Shown here in pieces: positions 1 through 11,200 of a stretch of DNA of 64,000 nucleotides. The stretch's first letter is position 1. Each line of letters begins with the position of its first letter. The stretch is taken from the NCBI RefSeq assembly GCF_026013615.1, contig NZ_JAPDPI010000002.1, positions 1 through 64,000 on the forward strand, in the 5' to 3' direction. This DNA comes from Plebeiibacterium marinum (GTDB lineage: Bacteria > Bacteroidota > Bacteroidia > Bacteroidales > Marinilabiliaceae). The notes under the pieces were generated by a model. It was not told where the DNA came from. It was given only the letters and a program-made list of their open reading frames with translations, and did no database searches. Position numbers and translations under genes: made by a program.

Positions 1-6
1 GCTATC

Positions 7-70
7 TTTTAAAGAACCGTTTTTCTCTAAAGCGGGTGCAAAGAAAGAGGTTTTATTTTTACCCGCCAAA
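7..70 (-). promoter_or_regulatory. Putative rRNA-operon-type promoter reading off the left edge, with boxA-like antitermination motif
   Basis: On the minus strand: TTTG (67-70), 20-nt spacer, TTTCTTTG (39-46), matching Bacteroidetes TTTG-N19-21-TAnnTTTG with one mismatch in -7; then GGTTCTTTAAAA (7-18), 9/12 identical to the E. coli boxA TGCTCTTTAACA. Confidence 0.5.
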
Positions 71-161
71 CTTTTTTGCAAAGTTTTTTCACACGGAATT
101 CAAAGATATAAGATAACTGGCATCTTGTCAAGGGGTTGTGATGAGGATTTTTTTTACCGGG

Positions 162-266
162 CAATAGCTATTAGCAATTAGTCATTAGTCAATGGACATT
201 GGTTACTGCTCATTGCTCATTGGTGATTGATCATTGATAATTGGTGATTGGTCATTGGTTATTGCC
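162..266 (+). repeat. Degenerate tandem heptad tract, 15 x 7 bp, consensus HATTRGT-like
   Basis: CAATAGC TATTAGC AATTAGT CATTAGT CAATGGA CATTGGT TACTGCT CATTGCT CATTGGT GATTGAT CATTGAT AATTGGT GATTGGT CATTGGT TATTGCC, with no phase slip. Confidence 0.85.
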
Positions 267-391
267 ATTACAAAGATCCTCTTCTTGTTTTTGTTTCAGG
301 CTAAGAAATGATAGATTTTTAACTACAAAAAACCATTTGTTTTACAGTTGTTATTATATTCGTGCATTATTTATAATAAAAACATGGTATT

Positions 392-1120
392 GTGAGCAAT
401 AGATTAGTTGTAATTCCTACATATAACGAAAAAGAGAATATTGAAGCCATTATTAATGTAGTTTTTGAGTTACCCAAAAAATTTGAAATATTAATTATTG
501 AAGACAATTCTCCTGATGGAACTGCCGACATTGTAAGGAAATTACAGGAAAAACATCCTGAAACACTTCATATGATTGAACGCAAAGGCAAACTGGGTTT
601 AGGAACGGCATATATTACAGGTTTCAAATGGGCGGTAGAAAAGGGATATGACTATATATTTGAAATGGATGCAGACTTCTCGCACCCTCCTGAGAAGCTA
701 CTGGAACTTTATGCGGCATGTAAAAACGGAGCTGACCTTGCCATCGGATCCAGATATAAATCTGGCGTAAATGTTGTAAACTGGCCAATGGGAAGGGTTC
801 TAATGTCGTATTTTGCTTCGGTTTATGTAAGAATGATAACCGGAATGAAGATCATGGATACTACTGCCGGTTTTAAATGTTACAAAAAAACCACATTAGA
901 AACTATCCCATTAGATAATATTAAACTAAAGGGCTACGGCTTTCAAATTGAAATGAAATTTACCACCTGGAAATATGGATTCAACATTATTGAGGTACCA
1001 ATTGTTTTTACAGACAGACAAAAAGGAACTTCGAAAATGAGCGGTGGTATTTTTAACGAAGCGGTATGGGGTGTTATCAAAATGAAAATAGCCAGTTGGT
1101 TTAAAAAATATGAAAGATAA
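392..1120 (+). CDS. Polyprenol monophosphomannose synthase-like GT2 glycosyltransferase
   Basis: VVIPTYNEKENIE, EDNSPDGTADIV, EMDADFSHPPE and GSRYKSG motifs of DPM1-like GT2; GTG start. Confidence 0.9.
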   Translation: MSNRLVVIPTYNEKENIEAIINVVFELPKKFEILIIEDNSPDGTADIVRKLQEKHPETLHMIERKGKLGLGTAYITGFKWAVEKGYDYIFEMDADFSHPPEKLLELYAACKNGADLAIGSRYKSGVNVVNWPMGRVLMSYFASVYVRMITGMKIMDTTAGFKCYKKTTLETIPLDNIKLKGYGFQIEMKFTTWKYGFNIIEVPIVFTDRQKGTSKMSGGIFNEAVWGVIKMKIASWFKKYER

Positions 1121-1187
1121 ATTTGACATTCATACCTGCTTAACTGAAATTTGATTACTAAAAGAATAATACATTAATATACCCAAA

Positions 1188-2537
1188 ATGGCAACTACAT
1201 TAATAAAGAACATAACAATAATAAATGACGGAAAAGCATTTGTTAGTAGCGTTTTGATTGAGGATGATAAAATTGCAACTATTTACAAAAGCAATGATGA
1301 GTTAGAGAATGCGGACCTTGTGATTGACGGAGAAGGAAAAATGTTGTTGCCCGGCGTGATTGACGACCAGGTACATTTTAGAGAGCCAGGTTTAACCCAT
1401 AAGGCTGAAATAATGACCGAGGCCAAAGCGGCTGTAGCCGGAGGTGTTACTTCTTACATGGAAATGCCCAACACCAAACCACAGGCCACCACACATGAAA
1501 TTTTGGAAGACAAGTATAAGATAGCTTCTGAAAAATCGATTGCTAATTACTCATTTTATATAGGAGCCACTAACAACAACCTGGAAGAACTATTAAAAAC
1601 AGATCCCCAAAAAGTATGTGGCACCAAAGTTTTTATGGGCAGCTCTACCGGGAATATGTTGGTTGACAACGAAGAAACCCTCGCCGCCATTTTCTCAAAA
1701 GTACCTACATTAATTGCAACCCATTGTGAAGATGAAGAAACAATAAATGCAAATTTAAAAGCCTTTAGAGAAAAATACGGCGAAGATGTTCCTTTCGAGA
1801 TGCACCATTTGATTCGTTCTGAAGAAGCTTGTTACAAATCATCGTCAAAAGCTGCTGAATTAGCCAGAAAACATGGTGCCAGATTGCATATTTTGCATTT
1901 GACCACAGCCAAAGAAATGGATTTATTAGACAAAGACATGCCCATTGAAGATCGAAAAATAACAGGTGAGGTTTGTGTTCATCATCTTTGGTTTAGCAAT
2001 GAGGACTATAAAAAATATGGCGCCAACATCAAATGGAATCCGGCTATTAAAACAGCAAACGACAGAGAAGCCTTACGAAATGCGTTAAAAAACGACACCC
2101 TTGCAGTTGTTGCCACGGACCACGCCCCTCATACCAGGGAAGAAAAACAAGGAACATATTTCAGCGCACCATCTGGAGGCCCTTTGGTACAACACTCACT
2201 GGTTGCCATGCTGGAAATGGTTTATCAAGGTATCTTCTCATACGAACAAGTGGTTGAAAAAATGTGCCATGCTCCGGCAAAACTCTTCAGAATTGAGGAA
2301 CGAGGTTATATCAGGGAAGGATACAAAGCAGACCTGGTAATTGTTGATCCTAATGCAAACTGGAAAGTCGCAGCAGAAAACATCTATTCAAAGTGCGGGT
2401 GGAGCCCTTTTGAAGGCGAAACTTTTAAACATAGCGTGAGCCATACTTTTGTTAACGGACACCTTGCATACCACAACGGGATCTTTGATAACAGCAAAAT
2501 GGGAGAACGCTTAACTTTTAAAAAACAGATCCGTTAA
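1188..2537 (+). CDS. pyrC: Dihydroorotase
   Basis: DDQVHFREPGLTHK metal-binding motif, MPNTKP, ATDHAPH; amidohydrolase length. Confidence 0.9.
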   Translation: MATTLIKNITIINDGKAFVSSVLIEDDKIATIYKSNDELENADLVIDGEGKMLLPGVIDDQVHFREPGLTHKAEIMTEAKAAVAGGVTSYMEMPNTKPQATTHEILEDKYKIASEKSIANYSFYIGATNNNLEELLKTDPQKVCGTKVFMGSSTGNMLVDNEETLAAIFSKVPTLIATHCEDEETINANLKAFREKYGEDVPFEMHHLIRSEEACYKSSSKAAELARKHGARLHILHLTTAKEMDLLDKDMPIEDRKITGEVCVHHLWFSNEDYKKYGANIKWNPAIKTANDREALRNALKNDTLAVVATDHAPHTREEKQGTYFSAPSGGPLVQHSLVAMLEMVYQGIFSYEQVVEKMCHAPAKLFRIEERGYIREGYKADLVIVDPNANWKVAAENIYSKCGWSPFEGETFKHSVSHTFVNGHLAYHNGIFDNSKMGERLTFKKQIR

Positions 2538-2619
2538 AAGAGGTTACATGAAACAACCTCTCAATTCGAAAAAAATCCCTAGTGGTGCATACAATATATA
2601 ATAATGTAATACCAATATC

Positions 2620-3114
2620 GTGATAAAATCAATTCTGCCTGCAATACTAATGTTTCTGCTTATTTCCGTCTCGTGCCAAGACAACAATAGTAATAACACT
2701 GACAAGGAAAACAATCCTGTTAAGAAAAATCTGGAATTGTGGGCCGATACAATTATTTATGATGTCCTTATCCAAAATCCTGACCCAACAGATGAATGGC
2801 AGGATCAAAAAATTAAGCACGTCAACCATAAAAAATTAGTTGACGACATTTTCAGCAGCATTTATACCGAAAAAAAAATAGCATATGACTATTACTCCAA
2901 CCAGCCATATACTATTGATGAAATCAGGGAATTTGAAGAAGGATACCCGAGAACAGATATTGGAAAACTGCAATTTGAAGAATGTTGGAAATATGATCAG
3001 AATACAGGAAATATTGAAAAACAGGTATATTCTATTCTTGTGGCCTACACCCTATATGACTCTTCTCAAAACATCAGGGGATATAAAGCCGGTTTTTATC
3101 TAAAAAATGAGTGA
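2620..3114 (+). CDS. Hypothetical lipoprotein
   Basis: Signal peptide with lipobox LISVSC; GTG start. Confidence 0.65.
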   Translation: MIKSILPAILMFLLISVSCQDNNSNNTDKENNPVKKNLELWADTIIYDVLIQNPDPTDEWQDQKIKHVNHKKLVDDIFSSIYTEKKIAYDYYSNQPYTIDEIREFEEGYPRTDIGKLQFEECWKYDQNTGNIEKQVYSILVAYTLYDSSQNIRGYKAGFYLKNE

Positions 3115-3235
3115 TGCTTATATAAGCACTGGTTTATTTACAACCAAAATAATTTCAGGTTGAAATAATAAATTTACTTTTTTCGAAGGCTATCGTTTTC
3201 CTTATCGTCAAAAAACGACAAACAAAACAATTAAA

Positions 3236-3733
3236 ATGAAAACTATTCGAATTTTACACCGCTATGTCGGTTTTTTCCTTGTGGGAATTATGTCTATGTA
3301 TGCCATAAGTGGCATTGTTTTAACTTATCGAAACACAGACATCTTTAAAGTAAAAAAACATATTGAAGCTACGTTAGATCAAAACCTATCGGGAGATGAA
3401 CTAGCCCGAGCTCTTAGAATCAGACATTTTAAAATTGACAAAGAAGATTCTACTACCATACATTTCAGAGAAGGATCGTATAATAAACAAACCGGAATTG
3501 CAACATACGATCAATCTGGTTATCCCGAATTTATTTCAAAACTGGTTAAGCTTCACATGACAGCTTCGGGTGGTGCGATGTCGTGGCTAACAACCATATT
3601 CGGAATCGCTTTGTTATTTCTCGCAATCTCTTCATTCTGGATGTTTAAACCTCAAACCAAAATCTTTAAGAACGGAATTATTGTTGCTATTGCCGGCATT
3701 ATCTTTACTATAATATTAGCACTCCTCTCATAG
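3236..3733 (+). CDS. PepSY-associated TM-domain-like small membrane protein
   Basis: N-terminal RILHRYVGFFLVGIMSMYAISGIVLTYRN and C-terminal TM segments typical of PepSY-TM proteins. Confidence 0.7.
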   Translation: MKTIRILHRYVGFFLVGIMSMYAISGIVLTYRNTDIFKVKKHIEATLDQNLSGDELARALRIRHFKIDKEDSTTIHFREGSYNKQTGIATYDQSGYPEFISKLVKLHMTASGGAMSWLTTIFGIALLFLAISSFWMFKPQTKIFKNGIIVAIAGIIFTIILALLS

Positions 3734-3741
3734 TCGCAAGA

Positions 3742-5019
3742 CTATGAGAATTTCCATTCGCTTTCTTTAACCACAAACCGGGCTGTATTGCGGCTGAGTT
3801 GAGAATCAACAATTTCCTTTTTGCCAATAATCTCATCCATAGCATCCTGTGTATAGTTACGGATCGTTACCAACTCAACATTTTCGTTATACTTTACAAT
3901 AAAGTCTTTCTTTAAGTCCTCTATCAACTTATAGGGATTCCTTTTGGTATCAATACATACAGAAAAATTCAGTGCCGAATTCTGCATCAGGTTAATCTTA
4001 ATTTTATTTTTCCCAAATATTGAAAAGATATCACTGAGGTTATCTTCTACAATAAAAGAAAAATCCTTTGGTGAAATAGTAATAAACAATTGATTTTGCT
4101 TTAATATAAACACAGGCATTTTATTACCCGAATGCTCCACTGTTTGAATTTTTGTTCCAACCAGGCTGGTATCCACAAAAGACTTCACATAAAGTGGAAT
4201 TTCTTTATTTTGTAATGGCTTCAATGTTTTGGGATGGATTACCTGCGCTCCGTAATAGGCTAATTCAATTGCTTCCGGATATGAAATATCTTCCAGTTTT
4301 TTTGCTTGGGGATACCATCTTGGATCAGCATTTAAAACTCCGGGCACGTCTTTCCATATGGTTAAACTTTCGGCATTAAGCACATGGGCAAATATAGACC
4401 CGGAATAATCAGACCCTTCCCTGCCTAAAGTAGTTGTTTTATTATTTATGGTAGAACCAATAAATCCCTGGGTTATATAAACAGAGGCATTTTCAAAACT
4501 GCATTCCTTTTTTATAAACTGAGTTGTCAGTCCCCAATTTACTTTTGAATCCCTGTAATCATCATCGGTTTTGACCAAAACCCTGGCATCAACCCAAGTA
4601 TTTTCAAATCCGATTTGATCCGCGTAACGACTTACTATCTTGGTCGACATAATTTCGCCAAAGGATACGAGCTGATCATATTCAAAATCGTAATCCCTGG
4701 ATGGCGGAACACATAAGCGATCCCATAAAGCATCCGCAATCTCATCAAATGTTTTGTAAAAGAGGTGTCCTTCTCCAAACAGATCCCCTATAATATTATG
4801 GTGATAATTAATTACAAAATCGAATTTGCTCTTCATAAGCAGTGTATCTTGCAACATGTATGCCTCAACAAGCTCTTCCATAGCATTTGTTGTTTTGCCC
4901 ATGGCCGAAATTACCACAACCATTGGATTGACATTTTGCTTAATGATACTACAAACGTTACGAACTCCGGAAGCATCTTTTACTGACGCCCCACCAAATT
5001 TATATACTTGAATATTCAT
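3742..5019 (-). CDS. lysC: Aspartate kinase
   Basis: VYKFGGASVKDA N-terminus, VVVISAMGKTTN, TTLGREGSDYSG, WKDVPGVLNADPR. Start placed at internal Met (MNIQVYKFGG) rather than the longest ORF start at 5088. Confidence 0.9.
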   Translation of the reverse strand: MNIQVYKFGGASVKDASGVRNVCSIIKQNVNPMVVVISAMGKTTNAMEELVEAYMLQDTLLMKSKFDFVINYHHNIIGDLFGEGHLFYKTFDEIADALWDRLCVPPSRDYDFEYDQLVSFGEIMSTKIVSRYADQIGFENTWVDARVLVKTDDDYRDSKVNWGLTTQFIKKECSFENASVYITQGFIGSTINNKTTTLGREGSDYSGSIFAHVLNAESLTIWKDVPGVLNADPRWYPQAKKLEDISYPEAIELAYYGAQVIHPKTLKPLQNKEIPLYVKSFVDTSLVGTKIQTVEHSGNKMPVFILKQNQLFITISPKDFSFIVEDNLSDIFSIFGKNKIKINLMQNSALNFSVCIDTKRNPYKLIEDLKKDFIVKYNENVELVTIRNYTQDAMDEIIGKKEIVDSQLSRNTARFVVKESEWKFS

Positions 5020-5345
5020 CTGTTTAAATTTATTTTCAACGGACAGATGGAACTCCCAAATAAATTTAATCACCCTCCTGTGTGCCAATTTAGATAATCA
5101 AATGTACATGGTCGTTCCATTTGTCTGAAATTATTTATTTTTCATGCATTATTAAAACACATCAATACAGCCAATCTCCTGGTTGAAAAAGAAATACTAC
5201 TGATTTGTTTTACCTGCCAAATTTTAAAATCCATTTATCCAAAATTAACAAAATACATTATGTGTTTTGTGTGAAACGTCATATCTTTTAGTTGATTTTA
5301 ATCATTCATTATTAGCAACAATAGTAATAACTAGCAGTATCCGGG

Positions 5346-5370
5346 GCCTGATAGTTTTTTTTCATCAGGC
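5346..5370. other. Intergenic hairpin GCCTGAT...ATCAGGC
   Basis: 7-bp perfect inverted repeat with T-rich loop, between lysC and fbp. Confidence 0.4.
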
Positions 5371-5461
5371 TCAGATCATTAATTCGTTAAGTTTTTGTAA
5401 GTGTTTAATCTTTAGAGTTTTAATGTCAATAAAGAATTTTATATAAGATATTGGAATCCAA

Positions 5462-5512
5462 GCTATTGACAAATAAACTAATGACCAATGACTAAAAACT
5501 AACGAACTATTG
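5462..5512 (-). repeat. Heptad tract: CAATAGT T CGTTAGT TTTTAGT CATTGGT CATTAGT ... CAATAGC (minus strand)
   Basis: Read directly on the reverse complement just upstream of fbp. Confidence 0.7.
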
Positions 5513-5547
5513 TCAGATAGAACGTTAATAAAAATTTACATAATCTT

Positions 5548-6561
5548 ATGAATCAGTTTGAAGTTACTACGCTAAATGAGTTTATCCTTGAACAACAAGC
5601 CCAGTTTCCAAATGCAGAAGGAGATCTGTCGCACCTGTTACACCATGTTGGAACCGCAGCAAAAATTGTAAACCGCGAAGTAAACAAAGCCGGCCTGGTT
5701 GATATACTTGGAAATGCAGGCAACACAAATGTGCAAGGTGAAGAGCAAAAGAAACTCGACATTTTTGCCAACGACCACTTTATTAATGCACTACACTCAT
5801 GCGGGGAGGTATGTGCTATTGCTTCAGAAGAAAATGAAAGCTTTATATTATTTGATGATGACATGGCCCGAAATGGCAAATATGTTTTTTTAATGGATCC
5901 ACTGGATGGCTCTTCAAATATAGATGTGAATGTTTCTATTGGTACTATCTTTTCTATTTACAAAAGAAAATCTGCCATCGGCGAGCAAGCTACCATGGAT
6001 GATTTTTTACAACCGGGAACCCAACAAGTTGCTGCAGGTTATATCCTTTATGGCTCATCAACCATGTTGGTATATACTACCGGACAAGGCAATTACGGAT
6101 TTACCCTGGATCCATCCATTGGTGAATTTTGTTTATCGCACCGACAGATCCAAACGCCTGAAAACGGAAATATTTATTCCATTAACGAAGGAAATTACCT
6201 GAAATTCCCTGCCGGTGTTAAGCAATATATTAAATACTGCCAGGAAAAAGATGCATCAACAAACCGCCCTTATTCATCAAGATATATCGGATCGTTGGTA
6301 GCGGATGTACACCGCAATCTGTTAAAAGGTGGAATCTTTATATACCCGGAAACAGAAAGTGCCCCTAAAGGAAAACTGCGCCTGCTATATGAATGCAATC
6401 CCATAGCTTTTATTATTGAGCAGGCCGAAGGACAGGCAACATGCGGGCCACAAAGGATAATGGAGGTTGAACCGACTTCGCTACACCAAAGAACCCCATT
6501 TTATGCAGGTTCATCAAATATGGTAAATAAAGTGGAAGAATTTTTAAGCGTTTTTGGATAG
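5548..6561 (+). CDS. fbp: Fructose-1,6-bisphosphatase class I
   Basis: [25 protein letters not shown] metal/substrate motif; [24 protein letters not shown]-terminal motif. Confidence 0.95.
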   Translation: MNQFEVTTLNEFILEQQAQFPNAEGDLSHLLHHVGTAAKIVNREVNKAGLVDILGNAGNTNVQGEEQKKLDIFANDHFINALHSCGEVCAIASEENESFILFDDDMARNGKYVFLMDPLDGSSNIDVNVSIGTIFSIYKRKSAIGEQATMDDFLQPGTQQVAAGYILYGSSTMLVYTTGQGNYGFTLDPSIGEFCLSHRQIQTPENGNIYSINEGNYLKFPAGVKQYIKYCQEKDASTNRPYSSRYIGSLVADVHRNLLKGGIFIYPETESAPKGKLRLLYECNPIAFIIEQAEGQATCGPQRIMEVEPTSLHQRTPFYAGSSNMVNKVEEFLSVFG

Positions 6562-6597
6562 AATGCCATAAATTGTTACTTTCGTGCGTTTTTTATG

Positions 6598-6652
6598 AAA
6601 CTCAGGCTGTTGGTTGATGGTAAAAATCACTTTTTAAGCCTGGAGTTTTTCG
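6598..6652 (+). terminator. Putative terminator after fbp
   Basis: AACTC-AGGCT ... AGCCT-GGAGTT hairpin followed by TTTTT. Confidence 0.4.
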
Positions 6653-6780
6653 TTCTTTTCTTCATACCCATACTCTAAACCGAGTACTTGACTGAACATA
6701 ACACCAGCTATTGGGTTTATAGACAACACAAAAGTCAAAACATAATTCTGTGGTAATAACATCACAAAATTGTACGGTTT

Positions 6781-8154
6781 ATGGAATGGCAAGAAGACAA
6801 ATATAAGGAGGATAAGGATTACGTTTTATGGCTTTTTTACTCAAACAAGCAGTACATAAGAAGCTTATTTGTGATTCTTTTGGTAGTTTTCCCCGCATTT
6901 TCAATGCTTGATTACTACAGCAACCCTATATCATTCAACAATCTGCTTTACATCCGCATTTTTATTGGCATTCCGATATTGGCTATTCCAATTATTCTAT
7001 CCTACACTGAAAAAATACAGGTATATCTACGAATAATCAATGCTACAGCCCTGTTTATAATTAACCTCAGCATATCTCTAATGTACTTTTTTATAAAACC
7101 GGAAGAGTATGCTTTCAACACCTTTTATTCGGGCTTAATGATTACTACTGCTAGTTTATCATTATCCATGAGCAGGGTAAACTTAACAAACTGGTATATT
7201 ATATTGTCGACCATTGTTTTTATCCTTGTTTCCGTTTTTAAGCACGACCTTATTTATGAAAACAAGTTATTATTTATCAAATCATCTACTTTCCTTGTTG
7301 CATCTTCAGCCTTTTGGATATTTGCCAACACTGTTATCAACCGGTTTGCCAGAAAATTGTATGATGCCCAAAAAAAAATCAGCCAGGAAAAGGACCTCAT
7401 TCATTTCCAAAAAGACAAATTTGAAAGGCTGAATACAACAAAGGACCAGTTTTTAAGTATTATTTCGCATGACTTAAGAAGTCCGTTTAATACATTAATT
7501 GGGTATTTCAGCATCATGCTGCAAAACAAGCAAGAACAGTTTACTGTTAAAAGAGAAGAAATCCAACGGATTTATTTTCATATCAGACGCACTTATAACC
7601 TACTCAACAATATACTCATCTGGTCAAGATCGCAATTGCGCAACAACTATTTTCAACCACAAACCTATGTAATCAAAGATATTATATTTGAGAACAAAGA
7701 ACTTTATATGGAAATTGCATCAGCAAAAAATATATCTCTCACATATATTGTTGATGATTATGAATTTGTTTATTGTGACAGAGATATGATTTCCACTATA
7801 ATCAGAAACCTGATTCTCAACTCTATTAAATTCTCTAACTATGGAGGTGAAATCACCATAAGGGCCCAAAAAGAAAGCAATTTCACCATTGAATTTGCAA
7901 TAATTGACAACGGAATTGGCATGTCTCCCCAAGTACGAAAAAAGCTTTTAAAAGCAGAAGAACAGTATTCTACCCCTGGCACAGAAAGAGAGGAAGGATC
8001 GGGAATAGGACTGATGATATGCAAAGAGTTTTTAAATGTTCATGGAACAGACCTTAAAATTGACAGCAAGCAAGGTATTGGCAGCAAATTCTATTTTATC
8101 CTGCCTGCAAATGAAAATACTTTTAAAAGCCAGCAAAACCAAAACACAGACTAA
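6781..8154 (+). CDS. Membrane sensor histidine kinase
   Basis: Multiple N-terminal TM segments; H-box SIISHDLRSPFNTLIGY; N-box NLILNSIKFS; G boxes DNGIGM and GSGIGL. Confidence 0.9.
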   Translation: MEWQEDKYKEDKDYVLWLFYSNKQYIRSLFVILLVVFPAFSMLDYYSNPISFNNLLYIRIFIGIPILAIPIILSYTEKIQVYLRIINATALFIINLSISLMYFFIKPEEYAFNTFYSGLMITTASLSLSMSRVNLTNWYIILSTIVFILVSVFKHDLIYENKLLFIKSSTFLVASSAFWIFANTVINRFARKLYDAQKKISQEKDLIHFQKDKFERLNTTKDQFLSIISHDLRSPFNTLIGYFSIMLQNKQEQFTVKREEIQRIYFHIRRTYNLLNNILIWSRSQLRNNYFQPQTYVIKDIIFENKELYMEIASAKNISLTYIVDDYEFVYCDRDMISTIIRNLILNSIKFSNYGGEITIRAQKESNFTIEFAIIDNGIGMSPQVRKKLLKAEEQYSTPGTEREEGSGIGLMICKEFLNVHGTDLKIDSKQGIGSKFYFILPANENTFKSQQNQNTD

Positions 8155-8277
8155 CTACATCCGTCAACAACATTGCAGAAGAAACCAACTCCAATACACT
8201 CCTTTACCAGGAGTTTCACAAACAATCCGGCTTAATTCGACAGAATCATTACATTTGCATCAAAAAATTATTGCAAC

Positions 8278-11200
8278 GTGAGTCCTTCAAACATCATTAA
8301 TCAGTATCAAAACAATCCTCTTATCAACCAGCTCAACGAGGCTATAAACCAACACAAAAACATCTTTGCGTCAGGAACCACCGGATCTTTTAAAAGTGTG
8401 GTATTGGCTTCATGCTATCCTAATGGTGCACACCTGGCCATTATGTCCGACAAAGAAGAGGCTGCCTACTATTACAATGACCTGGCACAGCTGATAGGTG
8501 AAGATCAGGTGTACTTTTTACCTTCAACATATAAACGGTCGCCAGAGTATGGCAACCTTGAACCATCAAACATTATTTTGCGCACAGAGGCATTAAACTA
8601 TCTGGCCAATACAAAAAAACCGGGTATTGTAGTCACCTATCCCCTTGCTCTGTTTGAAAAAGTACCCTCCAACGAACTATTGCACGACTCAACGCTGAAC
8701 ATTAAAACCGGCGAGCAACTAGACATTGCTTTTGTAACAGAGGTTTTAAACGAATATAAATTTCAACGGGTAGATTTCGTTTACGAACCGGGGCAGTTTT
8801 CTGTTCGCGGAAGCATTATCGATATCTATTCCTTTGCCAACGAAGAACCATACCGTGTGGATTTTTGGGGTGATGAAGTCGATTCCATCAGAACTTTTGA
8901 TCTGGAAAACCAGTTGTCAATTGCCAAACTTGATGAAATCGCCATTATACCAAAATTAAACTCCAACCAGGAAAACCATGTTTCGCTATTGGAATTTATC
9001 AAGCCCGAAACAAAAATATGGGCCTATGATATTGATTTTATCCTCTCAAAAATAAAAGAAGCTTACTCAAAAGTAATCCATCGCCAAAGTCAACGATCTG
9101 AAGATCCAACTATCCCCTCACCCGAAATATTTGTTGATGCTGTAATCTTACAAACACAAATTAACGGGCATACTACAATCGAAATGGGCAAACGCAGTGT
9201 TTACACGGATGCATTTGAAGTAAAATTTAAAACCACTCCACAACCAGTCTTCAATAAAAACTTCGATTTGCTGGAAGAAGACCTGGTGAGCAAAGATGAA
9301 CAAGGGTACAACTGTGTTATTTTGGCCGACAACCCCAAGCAACACGAACGTTTAAAAGCTATTTTTGAGGACAAAGAAAGTACTGTAAAATACACAGCCC
9401 AGGACAAAACCCTGCACGAGGGCTTTATTGATCACAACATAAAGGTGTGTTACTACACCGACCATCAAATATTTGAACGCTACCATAAGTTCAGCCTGCG
9501 TACCGACAAAGCCCGCATTGCCAAACAAGCCATCTCCTTAAAAGAACTAAGCAGGCTAAACCCGGGTGATTATGTGGTTCATGTAGACCATGGGATTGGT
9601 CGTTTTGGAGGATTGGTAACCAGTGAGGTGAACGGTAAAAAGCAAGAAGCCATCCGATTGGTTTTCCGCGATAATGACGTTCTTTTGGTTAGCATCCATT
9701 CGCTCCACCGCATAAGTAAATACAAAAGCAAAGAAGGCGAACCCCCAAAAATAAACAAACTGGGCACTGCGGCATGGCAAAAGATTAAGGACAAAACAAA
9801 GAAAAAAGTCAAGGATATTGCCCGCGAGCTAATATCCCTATATGCCCAACGTAAGCAAGAGCCCGGCTTTTCCTATTCGCCCGACAGTTACTTACAAACG
9901 GAATTAGAGGCATCGTTTATATATGAAGACACACCCGATCAGGAAAAATCGACACGCATGGTAAAAGAGGCCATGGAAAAACCTACCCCTATGGACATGT
10001 TGGTTTGCGGCGACGTTGGTTTTGGGAAAACAGAGATTGCCATCAGGGCAGCCTTTAAAGCTGTTACCGACAACAAGCAAGTCGCCATACTTGTACCAAC
10101 AACCATCCTGGCCATGCAACACTACAATACCTTCAGGGAGCGTTTAAAAGATTTTCCTTGCGAAATAGATTACATCAGTCGCCTGAGAAAGCCCAAAGAA
10201 ATTAAAAACGCCCTGACAAAACTAAAAACAGGTGAAATCAATGTTATTATTGGAACCCACAGGTTAATTGGGAAAGACGTTGAATTTAAAGACATGGGAC
10301 TGCTTATTATTGATGAAGAGCAACGTTTTGGGGTGAGTATAAAAGAAAAACTTAAAAAACTAAAGGTAAATGTAGACACGCTGACCTTAACAGCCACTCC
10401 CATCCCCCGTACATTGCAGTTCTCGTTAATGGGCGCCAGGGATCTATCCATATTAAACACACCACCGCCAAACCGCCACCCAATATTAACAGAGCTCCAC
10501 ACCATAAATGATGAGATAATAAAGGAAGCCATCTCATACGAAATAGACAGAAACGGCCAGGTATTTTTTATACACAACCGGGTACAAAATATATTTGAAA
10601 TAGAAGCGATGGTCAACCGCATCCTCCCCCAGGTAAAGACCATTGTTGCTCACGGACAAATGGACGGGCCACAGCTTGAAAAGATTATGCTGGGCTTTAT
10701 CAATGGCGATTACGATGTATTAATTGCCACCACCATTATCGAATCAGGATTAGATATTCCCAATGCCAATACCATAATTATTAACAACGCTAACCATTTT
10801 GGACTTAGCGAGCTACACCAGTTGCGAGGAAGAGTTGGTCGCTCAAACAAAAAGGCATTCTGCTATTTAATGGCACCCCCATTAACTTCGGTAACACAGG
10901 AAGCCAGAAGAAGACTTAAAATCATTGAGGAGTTTTCAGATTTGGGAAGTGGCTTTAACATAGCGATGCAGGACTTGGATATACGCGGAGCGGGTAATCT
11001 ATTGGGTGGCGAACAAAGTGGGTTTATCGCCGACATAGGTTTTGAAACCTATCACCGCATCCTTAACGAAGCGATTCTGGAATTAAAAGAAACTGAATTT
11101 AAAGAACTATACCAGGAAGAAATAAACCAGGCAGCCGACAAGAACATCAAATTTGTTTCCGACTGCACCATAGAAACAGATGCCCGACTTTTATTGCCGG

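Noticed and set aside
2539-2561. AGAGGTT...AACCTCT hairpin after pyrC as a terminator
   Set aside because: Stem is clear but there is no T-run; too weak to list as a terminator.
5320-5345. Apparent 9-bp repeat ATTATTAGC AACAATAGT AATAACTAG
   Set aside because: Only three loose units in AT-rich DNA; not distinguishable from chance by eye.
5553-5879. 108-aa antisense ORF in fbp, plus similar antisense ORFs in ftsZ (20282-20998), murE (30420-30731, 31044-31394) and PurF-like (48349-48801)
   Set aside because: All are shadows of strongly conserved genes; no RBS or motif support.
10170-10643. 157-aa minus-strand ORF inside mfd
   Set aside because: Fully antisense to a well-supported gene; composition is typical of a shadow ORF and no family motif is seen.
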